Source: Ruminococcaceae bacterium UBA1244 (GTDB lineage Bacteria; Bacillota; Clostridia; Oscillospirales; Acutalibacteraceae). From it: DNA of 27,259 nucleotides. The stretch lies in assembly GCA_002308635.1 (NCBI GenBank), contig DBWG01000089.1:20103-47361 (forward strand), read 5' to 3'. Below, piece by piece: positions 16,398 through 23,777 of the stretch (within the stretch, counting starts at the first letter, position 1; each line of letters starts with the position of its first letter). The position numbers were made by a program, and so were the translations under genes. The notes under the pieces were generated by a model. It did not search any database. It had not been told where the DNA came from and was given only the letters and a program-made list of their open reading frames with translations.

Positions 16398-17057
16398 ATG
16401 GACATTATGAACGTAAATCCCACCAGAATGCAGATGACGAAGCTGAAAAAACAGCTCATCACTGCAAAAAGGGGACACAAGATGCTGAAGGATAAGCGTG
16501 ACGAGCTTATGCGGCAGTTTATAGAGCTTGTACAGGAGAATAAACGTCTGCGTGAAAAGGTCGATGCAGAGCTTTCACAGTGCAGTGCGCATTTTGTGAA
16601 CGCAGGAGCAGTTATGAGCAGCAAGGCGCTCAACTCATCGCTTATGTCCTCAAAGCAGCAGACAGGCGTTGATGTCGGCTCAAAGAATATAATGAGTGTT
16701 GACGTTCCTGTATTTTCAGGCGTGAGCGAAAGCCCGAACAAGTCGGATATTTTCCCGTATGGTTTTTCATTCACATCCTTTGAGCTTGACGATGCGGTTT
16801 CTGCGCTGAACGACCTGATGCCTGACCTTATCAAGCTTGCCGAAACGGAAAAAAGCTGCGAGCTTATGGCGGCTGAGATAGAGCGTACAAGGCGAAGAGT
16901 AAATTCCCTTGAACACGTTATGATACCACGCTATGAGGCGACAATAAAATACATCGCCATGAAGCTTGAAGAAAACGACCGAAGCAGCCGTACCCGTCTT
17001 ATGAAGGTAAAGGATATGCTGCTTGAAAAGGCTCACCACTATTCCGAAAAACAGTAA
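16398..17057 (+). CDS. ntpD: V-type ATPase subunit D (central shaft)
   Basis: 219 residues. Two long helices at the ends (about 10-70 and 150-215) form the antiparallel coiled coil of the shaft. NVNPTRMQMTKLKKQL and AKRGHKMLKDKRDELMRQF are signatures of subunit D. A GGGAG ribosome site lies before the ATG, 18 nt after ntpB. It is the last gene of the operon, followed at once by a terminator. The linked ntpH and ntpJ (K+ transport) genes known from E. hirae are absent here. Confidence 0.95.
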   Translation: MDIMNVNPTRMQMTKLKKQLITAKRGHKMLKDKRDELMRQFIELVQENKRLREKVDAELSQCSAHFVNAGAVMSSKALNSSLMSSKQQTGVDVGSKNIMSVDVPVFSGVSESPNKSDIFPYGFSFTSFELDDAVSALNDLMPDLIKLAETEKSCELMAAEIERTRRRVNSLEHVMIPRYEATIKYIAMKLEENDRSSRTRLMKVKDMLLEKAHHYSEKQ

Positions 17058-17062
17058 TATAA

Positions 17063-17097
17063 AAAATCGGACAGCTCCTTTTGAACTGTCCGATTTT
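17063..17097. terminator. Bidirectional terminator between ntpD and pgeF
   Basis: A perfect 12-bp stem (17063-17074 with 17086-17097; core ATCGGACAG/CTGTCCGAT) with an 11-nt loop. T runs or A runs flank both sides: four T on the plus strand, and six or more T on the minus strand. It ends the ATPase operon and can stop the convergent pgeF transcript. Confidence 0.88.
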
Positions 17098-17115
17098 GCG
17101 CATTATTTAAAAAAG

Positions 17116-17154
17116 TGTGGAGAGTGGAGTGTGGAGTTGCGGCAGTGCTCCGCA
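17116..17154 (+). repeat. Three tandem GTGGAG heptamers plus a small hairpin
   Basis: TGTGGAG (17116-17122), AGTGGAG (17123-17129) and TGTGGAG (17130-17136) run in tandem, followed by a 5-bp hairpin TGCGG/CCGCA (17138-17142 with 17150-17154). The element sits between the terminator and the pgeF stop and is strongly purine-biased. It shares the 8-mer AGTTGCGG with the start of the ATPase leader repeat region (8281-8288). Confidence 0.5.
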
Positions 17155-17162
17155 CGTTTTAA

Positions 17163-17993
17163 CTACTTAATTGCCATCATGGCTACAAGCCCGCCTCTTT
17201 TTCCGCCGCTTGCACGGTGTGAGAAAAGCAGACCGCTGTTGCATTTTGTGCAGACATCGCTTATGGTGATGTTGATGCTGAGAAGTCCTGCTTCGAGCAG
17301 CATACGGCGGTTTGTCTCTTTGAGGTCAACGATGTATTTTCCGTGACCGAGACTTTTTGTGAAATAAGCGGGTTTCAGTTCAGTAAGAGAACCGAATCTC
17401 TCAAATACGGGAGTATCTACCTCATAACAGCAGGAGCTTATTGCAGGTCCGATGACTGCGATGATATTTGACGGGTCACAGCCGTATTTTTCTTCCATAA
17501 CGTCAACAACGGCTTCACCGATCTTTTCGACAGTACCCCGCCATCCTGCATGAGCAAGTGCAATGACCTTTTTTTCCGGATCGGCAAGATATATCGGTGT
17601 GCAGTCCGCATAATGTGTGACGAGCGTCACATTCGGCTCGTTTGTCACAAGAGCGTCAACGCTTTCCATGTCGTGTTCACGATAGATGCCGATGCCGCAG
17701 TCCTTGCTTGTAACGCACCTCACGTTCAGCTCGTGGACCTGTTTGGAGCTTACGAGCGTATTGTAATCAAACCCAGCAGCCTTGCAGAATATCTTATAGT
17801 TTTCTGTCACTTTTTCCGGGTCATCGCCCCTGTTGAAATTAAGGTTCATGTATTTATAATCACCCGTACTGACTCCGCCGATGCGTGTTGAGAAGGCGTG
17901 GTTGACAAATCCAAGCTCAGACAGCGAAGGAAACGTAAAAAAACCAACGCCGTCAACAAAATTCAGATCCGTATTCTTACTCTTAAATACCAT
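17163..17993 (-). CDS. pgeF: Peptidoglycan editing factor PgeF (YfiH/YlmD, laccase-domain protein)
   Basis: 276 residues. The Zn/Cu-binding set of the family is visible: H87 in KQVHELN, C131 in YADCTPI and H148 in LAHAGWRGT. The family was once annotated as polyphenol oxidase or multicopper oxidase. Better-studied members act in the cytoplasm as purine nucleoside enzymes, and in E. coli the protein keeps incorrect amino acids out of muropeptide precursors. Which role dominates here is open. Start: ATG at 17993 with AGAGGTAG ahead of it. It is divergent from the small cysteine protein 55 bp away and convergent with ntpD, with the shared terminator between. Confidence 0.9.
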   Translation of the reverse strand: MVFKSKNTDLNFVDGVGFFTFPSLSELGFVNHAFSTRIGGVSTGDYKYMNLNFNRGDDPEKVTENYKIFCKAAGFDYNTLVSSKQVHELNVRCVTSKDCGIGIYREHDMESVDALVTNEPNVTLVTHYADCTPIYLADPEKKVIALAHAGWRGTVEKIGEAVVDVMEEKYGCDPSNIIAVIGPAISSCCYEVDTPVFERFGSLTELKPAYFTKSLGHGKYIVDLKETNRRMLLEAGLLSINITISDVCTKCNSGLLFSHRASGGKRGGLVAMMAIK

Positions 17994-18048
17994 AATGCTA
18001 CCTCTGTAAAATTTAAGATTTTATCTATTCAAAAAAGGAGGATAAAAA

Positions 18049-18264
18049 ATGCTGGTCTCAAAAAAGAAACTTTTCGGGAACAACATCCCGCCACGATGCG
18101 AATACTGCAAAAACAGTGAAAAAAACAACAGCGGCAATCCGGTGTGCCGTTTCGGGCTGGGCACTGCGGACGCCTGTAAAAGATATGCTTATGATCCTTT
18201 AAAGCGCGAACCGCAGTCCATGCCGACACTTCCGAAATTTACCGCCGATGACTTCAAGCTATGA
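18049..18264 (+). CDS. Small four-cysteine protein, possible zinc binder, unknown function
   Basis: 71 residues, with a strong ribosome site AGGAGG 6-7 nt before the ATG. Cysteines at 17, 20, 33 and 43 (CEYC, then a lone C in NPVC and in DACKRY) could hold one metal ion. The C-terminal segment YAYDPLKREP is followed by a hydrophilic tail, TLPKFTADDF. It resembles short uncharacterised proteins common in clostridia, but I cannot assign a function. It has good coding character despite its size. It ends 11 bp before the convergent mscL stop, and its stop codon lies in the hairpin that also covers the mscL stop. Confidence 0.72.
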   Translation: MLVSKKKLFGNNIPPRCEYCKNSEKNNSGNPVCRFGLGTADACKRYAYDPLKREPQSMPTLPKFTADDFKL

Positions 18265-18282
18265 AGTAATTTTTATTACTTC
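18263..18282. terminator. Hairpin spanning both stop codons of convergent genes
   Basis: GAAGTAAT (18263-18270), loop TTTT, ATTACTTC (18275-18282): an 8-bp AT-rich stem. It begins in the stop codon of the small cysteine gene and includes the mscL stop codon. A T-rich stretch (TTAGCTTTTTT) follows on the plus strand. A compact bidirectional terminator is likely, although the stem is weak in G/C. Confidence 0.5.
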
Positions 18283-18782
18283 TTAGCTTTTTTCTTTGTT
18301 TCTTCAGCAGGAGCTTCTTCAGCAAGAGCCTCTTCAGCTATCTCAAGTACAGAAGTACAGTGAGGGCAGCGAGTTGCGTTGATGTCGATCTCGCTGAGAC
18401 AGAAGGGACACTTTTTTGTTGTGGGAGCTTCTTCAACAGGCTTTCTTGCAGCATTGACCATCTTATTGACACCCTTGATGAAGATGAAGATGATGAGTGC
18501 AAGAATGAGGAAGCTGATAATAGCAGCAAGGAAGTTGCCGAAATTGATAGGACCTACATTAAGAGATTCAAGAGCCTTTGAGAAGTCAAGCTTACCCTCT
18601 TCGTTGGTCATGTCCTTGCCGGAAGCCGTTGCAACGATCCATGCAACACCGGGCATGATAACGTCATTACAGAGTGAGTTAACGATTCCCTGGAACGCTC
18701 CGCCGATGATAACACCGACTGCAAGGTCAAGAACATTGCCCCTCAACACAAACTCTTTAAACTCTTTTGCAAATTTTCCCAT
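18276..18782 (-). CDS. mscL: Large-conductance mechanosensitive channel MscL with zinc-ribbon tail
   Basis: 168 residues against about 136 in E. coli. The N-terminal part is canonical: FAKEFKEFVLRGNVLDLAVGVIIGGAF (helix TM1 with the gate), a periplasmic-side loop, then TM2 (about 84-104). The pentameric channel opens when membrane tension rises and releases solutes on osmotic downshock. The usual short C-terminal helix is replaced by C125-x2-C128 and C139-x2-C142 (CPFC and CPHC, 10 residues apart), a zinc-ribbon pattern, and then an Ala/Glu/Lys-rich tail. The ribosome site is AGGAAAGG. Its own promoter lies at 18818-18846. Confidence 0.94.
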   Translation of the reverse strand: MGKFAKEFKEFVLRGNVLDLAVGVIIGGAFQGIVNSLCNDVIMPGVAWIVATASGKDMTNEEGKLDFSKALESLNVGPINFGNFLAAIISFLILALIIFIFIKGVNKMVNAARKPVEEAPTTKKCPFCLSEIDINATRCPHCTSVLEIAEEALAEEAPAEETKKKAKK

Positions 18783-18817
18783 AGATATTACACCTTTCCT
18801 GAAATTTTTATACCGCT

Positions 18818-18846
18818 ATTATAGCACAAACTTCTAATATCGTAAA
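18818..18846 (-). promoter_or_regulatory. Promoter of mscL
   Basis: Minus strand: TTTACG (18846-18841), 17-nt spacer, TATAAT (18823-18818) with TGC ahead, giving an extended -10 TGCTATAAT. It lies 36 nt upstream of the mscL ATG. Confidence 0.7.
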
Positions 18847-18906
18847 GTATTTTTGAAAAAAATATGTAAAATTTTATCAGTTTTTGCTGTAGTAGAAATT
18901 CGGGGA

Positions 18907-19392
18907 CTAATAGCCCATAACGCCGTCGATGCTTTCGTCGTTGACTATCCAGTCATTCACATTTATTTCGGTGTATTTTGTTTTGCTGTTGCGGATGATT
19001 ATTTTTTCTATTCCTGCGTTGATTATCATTCTTTTGCACAGCGAACAGGCGGAAGCATTTTCAACATACGCTCCCGTTTTTGCGTCCTTGCCGACAAGGA
19101 ACATTGCCGAGCCTATCATATCGTCACGGGATGCATGGATTATCGCATTCTGCTCTGCGTGAACGGAGCGGCACAGCTCATAGCGTTCACCTCTTGGGAC
19201 TTTAAGGTTCTCCCTGACGCAGACACCCATGTCGATGCAGTTTTTTCTGCCTCTTGGAGCGCCGACATAGCCGGTGGAGATGATCTGGTCATTCTTGACG
19301 ATAATAGCGCCGTAGTTCCTTCTGAGGCATGTGCCTCGTTCAAGGACAGTTTCGGCGATGTCGAGATAATAATTGATCTTGTCGGTACGCAT
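18907..19392 (-). CDS. dCMP deaminase-like cytidine deaminase (ComEB family)
   Basis: 161 residues. The zinc site is clear: H78-A79-E80 in VHAEQN and C116-x2-C119 in CSLCKRM. Members of the dCMP deaminase family convert dCMP to dUMP, feeding dTMP synthesis; ComEB of Bacillus belongs here. Extra cysteines (22, 52, 58, 74) match the second metal-binding cluster seen in this family. An ATG at 19410 is in frame, but it is followed by GGAAGTGAT, the ribosome site of the ATG at 19392, so the shorter form is preferred. It follows ligA in the same direction but has its own promoter (19423-19451). Confidence 0.88.
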   Translation of the reverse strand: MRTDKINYYLDIAETVLERGTCLRRNYGAIIVKNDQIISTGYVGAPRGRKNCIDMGVCVRENLKVPRGERYELCRSVHAEQNAIIHASRDDMIGSAMFLVGKDAKTGAYVENASACSLCKRMIINAGIEKIIIRNSKTKYTEINVNDWIVNDESIDGVMGY

Positions 19393-19422
19393 AATATCAC
19401 TTCCATACAAATATATACAATG

Positions 19423-19451
19423 ATTATAAACTATCGCACGGGATTATGCAA
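19423..19451 (-). promoter_or_regulatory. Promoter of the dCMP deaminase gene
   Basis: Minus strand: TTGCAT (19451-19446), 17-nt spacer, perfect TATAAT (19428-19423), inside the 81-nt gap between ligA and the deaminase start. It allows expression independent of ligA. Confidence 0.65.
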
Positions 19452-19473
19452 CAGTTTTGATATTTTTTCCGCA

Positions 19474-21474
19474 TTATTCAACGCTGTTTTTCATAGAAAC
19501 AAATTCGTTTTCGTCTATTATTTTTATTCCGAGAGTCTGAGCCTTTGTGAGCTTGCTTCCGGCTTCTTCGCCTGCAAGTACAAAGTCGGTCTTTTTGGAC
19601 ACGCTTGAAGCGACCTTTCCGCCGAGAGATTCGATGATCTCAGCGGCTTCGGTGCGCTTATAATTCGGGAGAGTGCCGGTAATGACGAATGTTTTGCCCA
19701 GAAAAGGACTGTTTTCTGAGACCGGCTTTTTCTCGCTGAGATTTTTTGTGTTGATTCCGAGTTCCTTTATTTCGCTGACAAGCTTTTTAGAGCTTTCAAG
19801 TGCAAAATATGCCGCCGTGCTTTCCGCCATTATATCTCCGAAGCCCTCTATTGTCAAAATATCTTCAACAGATGCCGATGCGATCTCATCAAGCGTATTG
19901 AACCTGTCCGCAAGAAGCTTTGCGGCCTTCTGACCGATATGTCTTATGCCAAGTGCAAAAACTATCCTGTACAGATCATTGCCCTTTGATTTTTCTATCG
20001 CACGGATGAGATTGTCGGATGACTTGTCCTTTTTGTTTTCAAGGCTCATAATGTCCTCTTTTGTGAGCCTGTAGAGATCGAGCGGAGAGGAAATAAGATC
20101 CTTCTCTGCAAGCTTATGAAGGACTTTTTCTCCGAGACCGTCAATATCCATAGCATCACGGGACACGAAATGGATCATGTGTCTCATAAGCTGAGCAGGG
20201 CAGTCCGTGTTCGTACAGCGGAGTGCGGCTTCGTCATTTTCATAAGCGACGGGCGAACCGCACGAAGGACAGGTCTTCGGCATTGTGAACGGGACTGAAC
20301 CATCCCTGTGCTTTGAGACAGAAACAACTTCCGGTATTATCTCGCCGGCTTTTCTGAGAATTACCGTGTCGCCGATACGGATGTCCTTTTCACGGATAAA
20401 ATCCTCATTGTGGAGAGTGGCACGGCTGACGGTTGTTCCGGCAAGGGTGATAGGTGCAAATATCGCAGTGGGTGTAAGAACGCCTGTTCTGCCGACATTT
20501 ATTTCAACGTCAAGAAGCTCGGTTTCCTTTTCTTCCGGCGGATACTTGTATGCCTCAGCCCAGCGTGGAAATTTTGCCGTACTGCCGAGAACTTCTCTCT
20601 GTGAAAAATCGTCCACTTTAATAACTGCGCCGTCGATCTGGAACGGAAGTTCGCCTCTGCGTGAACCGATATCTTCTATCTTTTCAAGGACCTCATCGAC
20701 AGTATCACACTTATAATAGAACGGCAGAGTTGTAAAGCCCAGCTCCTGTAGATAGTCAAGTGACTGCTTGTGGCTGGAGAGAGTTTCGCCCTCTATCTGC
20801 TGGATGTTAAAAACAAAGATATCCAGTTTTCTTTCCTTTGTTATTTTTGCGTCCTTCTGGCGGAGAGAACCGGCTGCTGCATTGCGGGGATTCTTGAATG
20901 GCTTTTCCTCACGCTCCTCCTGTCCGGCAACAAGTTCCTCAAAGCTTTCGATGGACATATATACCTCGCCCCTGACTTCAAGATAGGGAAGAGGTCTGTT
21001 GAGCTTCATAGGCAAAGTTCTTACGGTTTTGAGGTTTTCTGTGATGTCCTCACCGACAAGGCCGTCGCCTCTTGTTGAACCTCTTACAAAAATGCCGTTC
21101 CTGTATTCCGCAGAGACGGAAAGACCGTCGATCTTCGGCTCTACAACATAGACAGGCTTTTCGGCAGTTTCACGTACCCTTCTGTCAAAGTCCCTGATCT
21201 CGTCGTGTGAAAAAGAATCATGCAGGCTCTCCATAGGGACTGTGTGTTCAACGGGTGAAAATTTTGCCGCAGCTTCGCCGCCGACCTTCATTGTCGGAGA
21301 ATCGGGAGTTTTGAACTGCGGATAGTCCCTTTCGATATCCTCAAGCTCACGCAGGAGCATATCATATTCAAAGTCGCTTATTTCGGGAGAATCCTCGTTG
21401 TAGTATCTTATATTGTGGTAGTTTATCTGTCTGCGAAGTTCTTCGGCTCTTGCCTTGATATCGTTAATGTCCAT
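19474..21474 (-). CDS. ligA: NAD+-dependent DNA ligase LigA
   Basis: 666 residues, the standard length. Domain Ia with YxYY-type NAD+ contacts (NIRYYNEDSPEISDFEYD), the adenylated lysine K114 in KIDG, the OB fold, a four-cysteine zinc finger (CPSC and CTNTDC, near 400-425), helix-hairpin-helix repeats, and a C-terminal BRCT domain (about 590-660) with GKTFVITGTL. It seals nicks at Okazaki fragments and in repair. A GTG at 21483 is in frame, but AGGAG lies 8 nt before the ATG at 21474, which gives MDINDIKARAEEL. It lies 54 nt downstream of the AEC transporter gene, so it may be read as part of a longer minus-strand transcript. Confidence 0.96.
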   Translation of the reverse strand: MDINDIKARAEELRRQINYHNIRYYNEDSPEISDFEYDMLLRELEDIERDYPQFKTPDSPTMKVGGEAAAKFSPVEHTVPMESLHDSFSHDEIRDFDRRVRETAEKPVYVVEPKIDGLSVSAEYRNGIFVRGSTRGDGLVGEDITENLKTVRTLPMKLNRPLPYLEVRGEVYMSIESFEELVAGQEEREEKPFKNPRNAAAGSLRQKDAKITKERKLDIFVFNIQQIEGETLSSHKQSLDYLQELGFTTLPFYYKCDTVDEVLEKIEDIGSRRGELPFQIDGAVIKVDDFSQREVLGSTAKFPRWAEAYKYPPEEKETELLDVEINVGRTGVLTPTAIFAPITLAGTTVSRATLHNEDFIREKDIRIGDTVILRKAGEIIPEVVSVSKHRDGSVPFTMPKTCPSCGSPVAYENDEAALRCTNTDCPAQLMRHMIHFVSRDAMDIDGLGEKVLHKLAEKDLISSPLDLYRLTKEDIMSLENKKDKSSDNLIRAIEKSKGNDLYRIVFALGIRHIGQKAAKLLADRFNTLDEIASASVEDILTIEGFGDIMAESTAAYFALESSKKLVSEIKELGINTKNLSEKKPVSENSPFLGKTFVITGTLPNYKRTEAAEIIESLGGKVASSVSKKTDFVLAGEEAGSKLTKAQTLGIKIIDENEFVSMKNSVE

Positions 21475-21528
21475 TCTGACCACTCCTGTTTTTATAATGC
21501 GATAGTATTGTTCTCATTATGAATATTT

Positions 21529-22458
21529 TTATCCGCCTACTGTCCTTGCAAAGCCTACGATCAGCGGCATTGTTATTACGGAAAGAAGCGTTGAAAGTGA
21601 AACTATCTTTACCGAAAGCTCTGCGTCATTGTCAAACTTTGCAGCGAACATTGTTGTTGCGGCGGCAGCGGGTGCGGAAGCGGCGATCACGCAGGTGACA
21701 AGCACAGTGCCTCTTATACCGCATGCCATCATTCCGCCGAATGCAAGAAGCGGAATGGCAATAAGCCTGAACAATACGCAGATAAAGCCCTTTCCATCCT
21801 TGAAAGCGTCAAGGAGATCGGATTTTGAAAGATAATATCCGATGACGAGCATGGGGATAGGCGTGTTCAGGTCGGCAAGAAATCCTATTGGCTTTGCCGC
21901 AATATCATGTACTGGCATAGATGTCAGGAATATCACAAGTCCGAGAGCCATGCCAAGGATACACGGATTGAGGAGTATCTTTTTTGCGGAGAGATATTTT
22001 TTATCGCCGCTTGAAAGCCACACGCCGAATGTCCACATCACTATATTAAATACTACTATATATACTGCCCCAAAAAACACCCCGTCAGAACCGAGCAGTT
22101 CCTTTTGAAGCGGCAGCGACATATAGCCGCAGTTTGAAAATATCAGCGCAAAGCGGTAGACCCTGTTTTTTTCGGGCTTTTTGTCGTGGAAAATAAGCAT
22201 TGCGATGACTATTGAAACGATATGTATAACGAGTGCCGCTCCTGCGGAAGTCAGAAGTCCGCCGAGCATTTCCGGATCATACGGACGTATGAAATTCTGT
22301 ATTATAACGCATGGACAGACGATATAGAGAACGATATCCGTAATTGATTTTACGGTCTTGTCATTGAGGAGCTTTGTTTTTCCGCAGACAAAGCCAACGG
22401 CAATAAGTATAAAAAGTTCAAGCACCTGAGTTCCAACGGTAATAAAATTCTCTGCCAT
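21529..22458 (-). CDS. AEC-family (auxin efflux carrier-type) transporter
   Basis: 309 residues with about ten membrane helices in two five-helix halves. The N-terminal half carries VGFVCGKTKLLNDKTVKSIT and LYIVCPCVIIQNF, and the second half ASAPAAAATTMFAAKFDND, both typical of AEC proteins (PF03547). Bacterial members move organic acids such as malate, malonate or amino acid derivatives; the substrate cannot be read from the sequence. The start is set by GGGAGG 7 nt before ATG at 22458; the in-frame start at 22482 is less likely. It lies 39 nt downstream of nspC in the same orientation, so a joint transcript is probable. Confidence 0.85.
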   Translation of the reverse strand: MAENFITVGTQVLELFILIAVGFVCGKTKLLNDKTVKSITDIVLYIVCPCVIIQNFIRPYDPEMLGGLLTSAGAALVIHIVSIVIAMLIFHDKKPEKNRVYRFALIFSNCGYMSLPLQKELLGSDGVFFGAVYIVVFNIVMWTFGVWLSSGDKKYLSAKKILLNPCILGMALGLVIFLTSMPVHDIAAKPIGFLADLNTPIPMLVIGYYLSKSDLLDAFKDGKGFICVLFRLIAIPLLAFGGMMACGIRGTVLVTCVIAASAPAAAATTMFAAKFDNDAELSVKIVSLSTLLSVITMPLIVGFARTVGG

Positions 22459-22497
22459 AGCAGAACCTCCCAAACTAAGCAATAGATAAGTATACGA

Positions 22498-23643
22498 TCA
22501 CAGTCTGCACTTGAAATCCGAATATGAAAATTCCCTGAGAAGCTTTGTCTGACCGTCAGCTTTGAGAAGATATATCGACGGCAAAGGCATACCGTTGAAC
22601 GTGTTGTTCTTTACCATTGAATACATCGCCATATCCGTAAAAACAAGCTTATCGCCGATATTCAGAGGAGAATCAAAGGAATAGTCACCGATAATATCTC
22701 CTGCAAGACAGGTAGGACCGCCCAGGCGGCAGGTATATTTCAGTTCTCCGGCATCGCCCGACCCGATAATGAACGGGCGGTACGGCATTTCAAGAACATC
22801 CGGCATGTGGCATGCGGCGGAGGTATCGACAATTGCGATGTCCATATTGTTTTTTATGGTATCAAGCACCGTGCAGACAAGATATCCCGCATCCACTGCG
22901 ACAGCTTCGCCGGGTTCGATATAGACCTCAAGACCGTACTTTTCTTTTATGTAATTAACGCATCTGATGAGCCTTTCAACATCATAATCGGGTTTGGAAA
23001 TATGGTGGCCGCCGCCGAAGTTTATCCACTTCATACGGCTGAAATACTTTCCGAATTTTTCCTCGACAACTTTCAGAGTTCTTTCGAGGGTATCAGAACC
23101 CTGTTCGCACATCGTATGGAAGTGAAGTCCGGAAATGCCGTCAAGCTCGTTTTCCTCAAAGTTATCGAGAGTGATGCCGAGTCTTGAATTTGTAAAGCAC
23201 GGGTTATAGATATCCGTTTCTATTTCGGAGTATTCGGGATTTATCCTCAGCCCGAAGGATACGTTTTTGCATTTGAGAGCCTTTTCACGGAAATGCTTCC
23301 ACTGAGAAAAGGAGTTGAAAACTATGTGGTCGCATATCGTTGTAAGATAGTCAAAATCTTCGTCTTTATAAGCCGGTGAAAAAACATGGACCTGCTTATT
23401 GCCCATTTCCTCATGTGCAAGACGTGCCTCAAAGATGCCGCTTGCGGTAGTACCGCTGATGTACTGAGCTATCAGCGGATATACATGATATGCGGAAAAT
23501 GCTTTCTGCGCAAGAAGTATATGACAGCCGGTCTGCTGTTCGACATATTGCAGGACTTCAAGATTGTGTATTAGCGCCTGTTCGTCAATAACATAGCATG
23601 GTGTCGGAAGAGAACCAAGGATATTCATTTTATCATCGTTCAT
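22498..23643 (-). CDS. nspC: Carboxynorspermidine/carboxyspermidine decarboxylase NspC
   Basis: 381 residues, the normal length. Fold-type III PLP enzyme related to diaminopimelate decarboxylase: K47 in LLAQKAFS binds PLP, with FGLRINPEYSE, GLHFHTMCEQ, WINFGGGHHI and YIEPGEAVA as further cofactor and barrel motifs. It decarboxylates carboxyspermidine or carboxynorspermidine, the last step of the aspartate-semialdehyde-based polyamine route. Its usual partner, carboxyspermidine dehydrogenase, is not in this window. TTG at 23664 lies upstream in frame, but the ribosome site AGGAG comes after it, so ATG at 23643 is the start. Promoter at 23680-23708. The AEC transporter follows. Confidence 0.93.
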   Translation of the reverse strand: MNDDKMNILGSLPTPCYVIDEQALIHNLEVLQYVEQQTGCHILLAQKAFSAYHVYPLIAQYISGTTASGIFEARLAHEEMGNKQVHVFSPAYKDEDFDYLTTICDHIVFNSFSQWKHFREKALKCKNVSFGLRINPEYSEIETDIYNPCFTNSRLGITLDNFEENELDGISGLHFHTMCEQGSDTLERTLKVVEEKFGKYFSRMKWINFGGGHHISKPDYDVERLIRCVNYIKEKYGLEVYIEPGEAVAVDAGYLVCTVLDTIKNNMDIAIVDTSAACHMPDVLEMPYRPFIIGSGDAGELKYTCRLGGPTCLAGDIIGDYSFDSPLNIGDKLVFTDMAMYSMVKNNTFNGMPLPSIYLLKADGQTKLLREFSYSDFKCRL

Positions 23644-23679
23644 TTTTGACAGCTCCTTTTTCAATGTTTCACAAGTAGA

Positions 23680-23708
23680 ATACTACCACAGAACCGTGAA
23701 AAAATCAA
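23680..23708 (-). promoter_or_regulatory. Promoter of nspC and probably of the nspC-AEC-ligA run
   Basis: Minus strand: TTGATT (23708-23703), 17-nt spacer, TAGTAT (23685-23680), with TGG ahead as an extended -10. It is 37 nt before the nspC ATG. No terminator is visible between nspC and ligA. Confidence 0.6.
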
Positions 23709-23737
23709 TGTTATATATAGTTCTGTATCCTTCGGAC

Positions 23738-23772
23738 AAAAGAAAAAGGGACAGAACGAGCGTCCTGTCCCT
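23738..23772 (-). terminator. Rho-independent terminator after the glycosyltransferase gene
   Basis: Minus strand: AGGGACAG (23772-23765), 10-nt loop, CTGTCCCT (23754-23747), then TTTTCTTTT. It begins 6 nt after the glycosyltransferase stop and separates that gene from nspC. Confidence 0.85.
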
Positions 23773-23777
23773 ATGTG

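Noticed and set aside
18853..19608. 251-residue plus-strand open frame
   Set aside because: It is antisense to the dCMP deaminase and the end of ligA, both with clear catalytic motifs on the minus strand; its sequence is Phe/Val/Asp-rich shadow.
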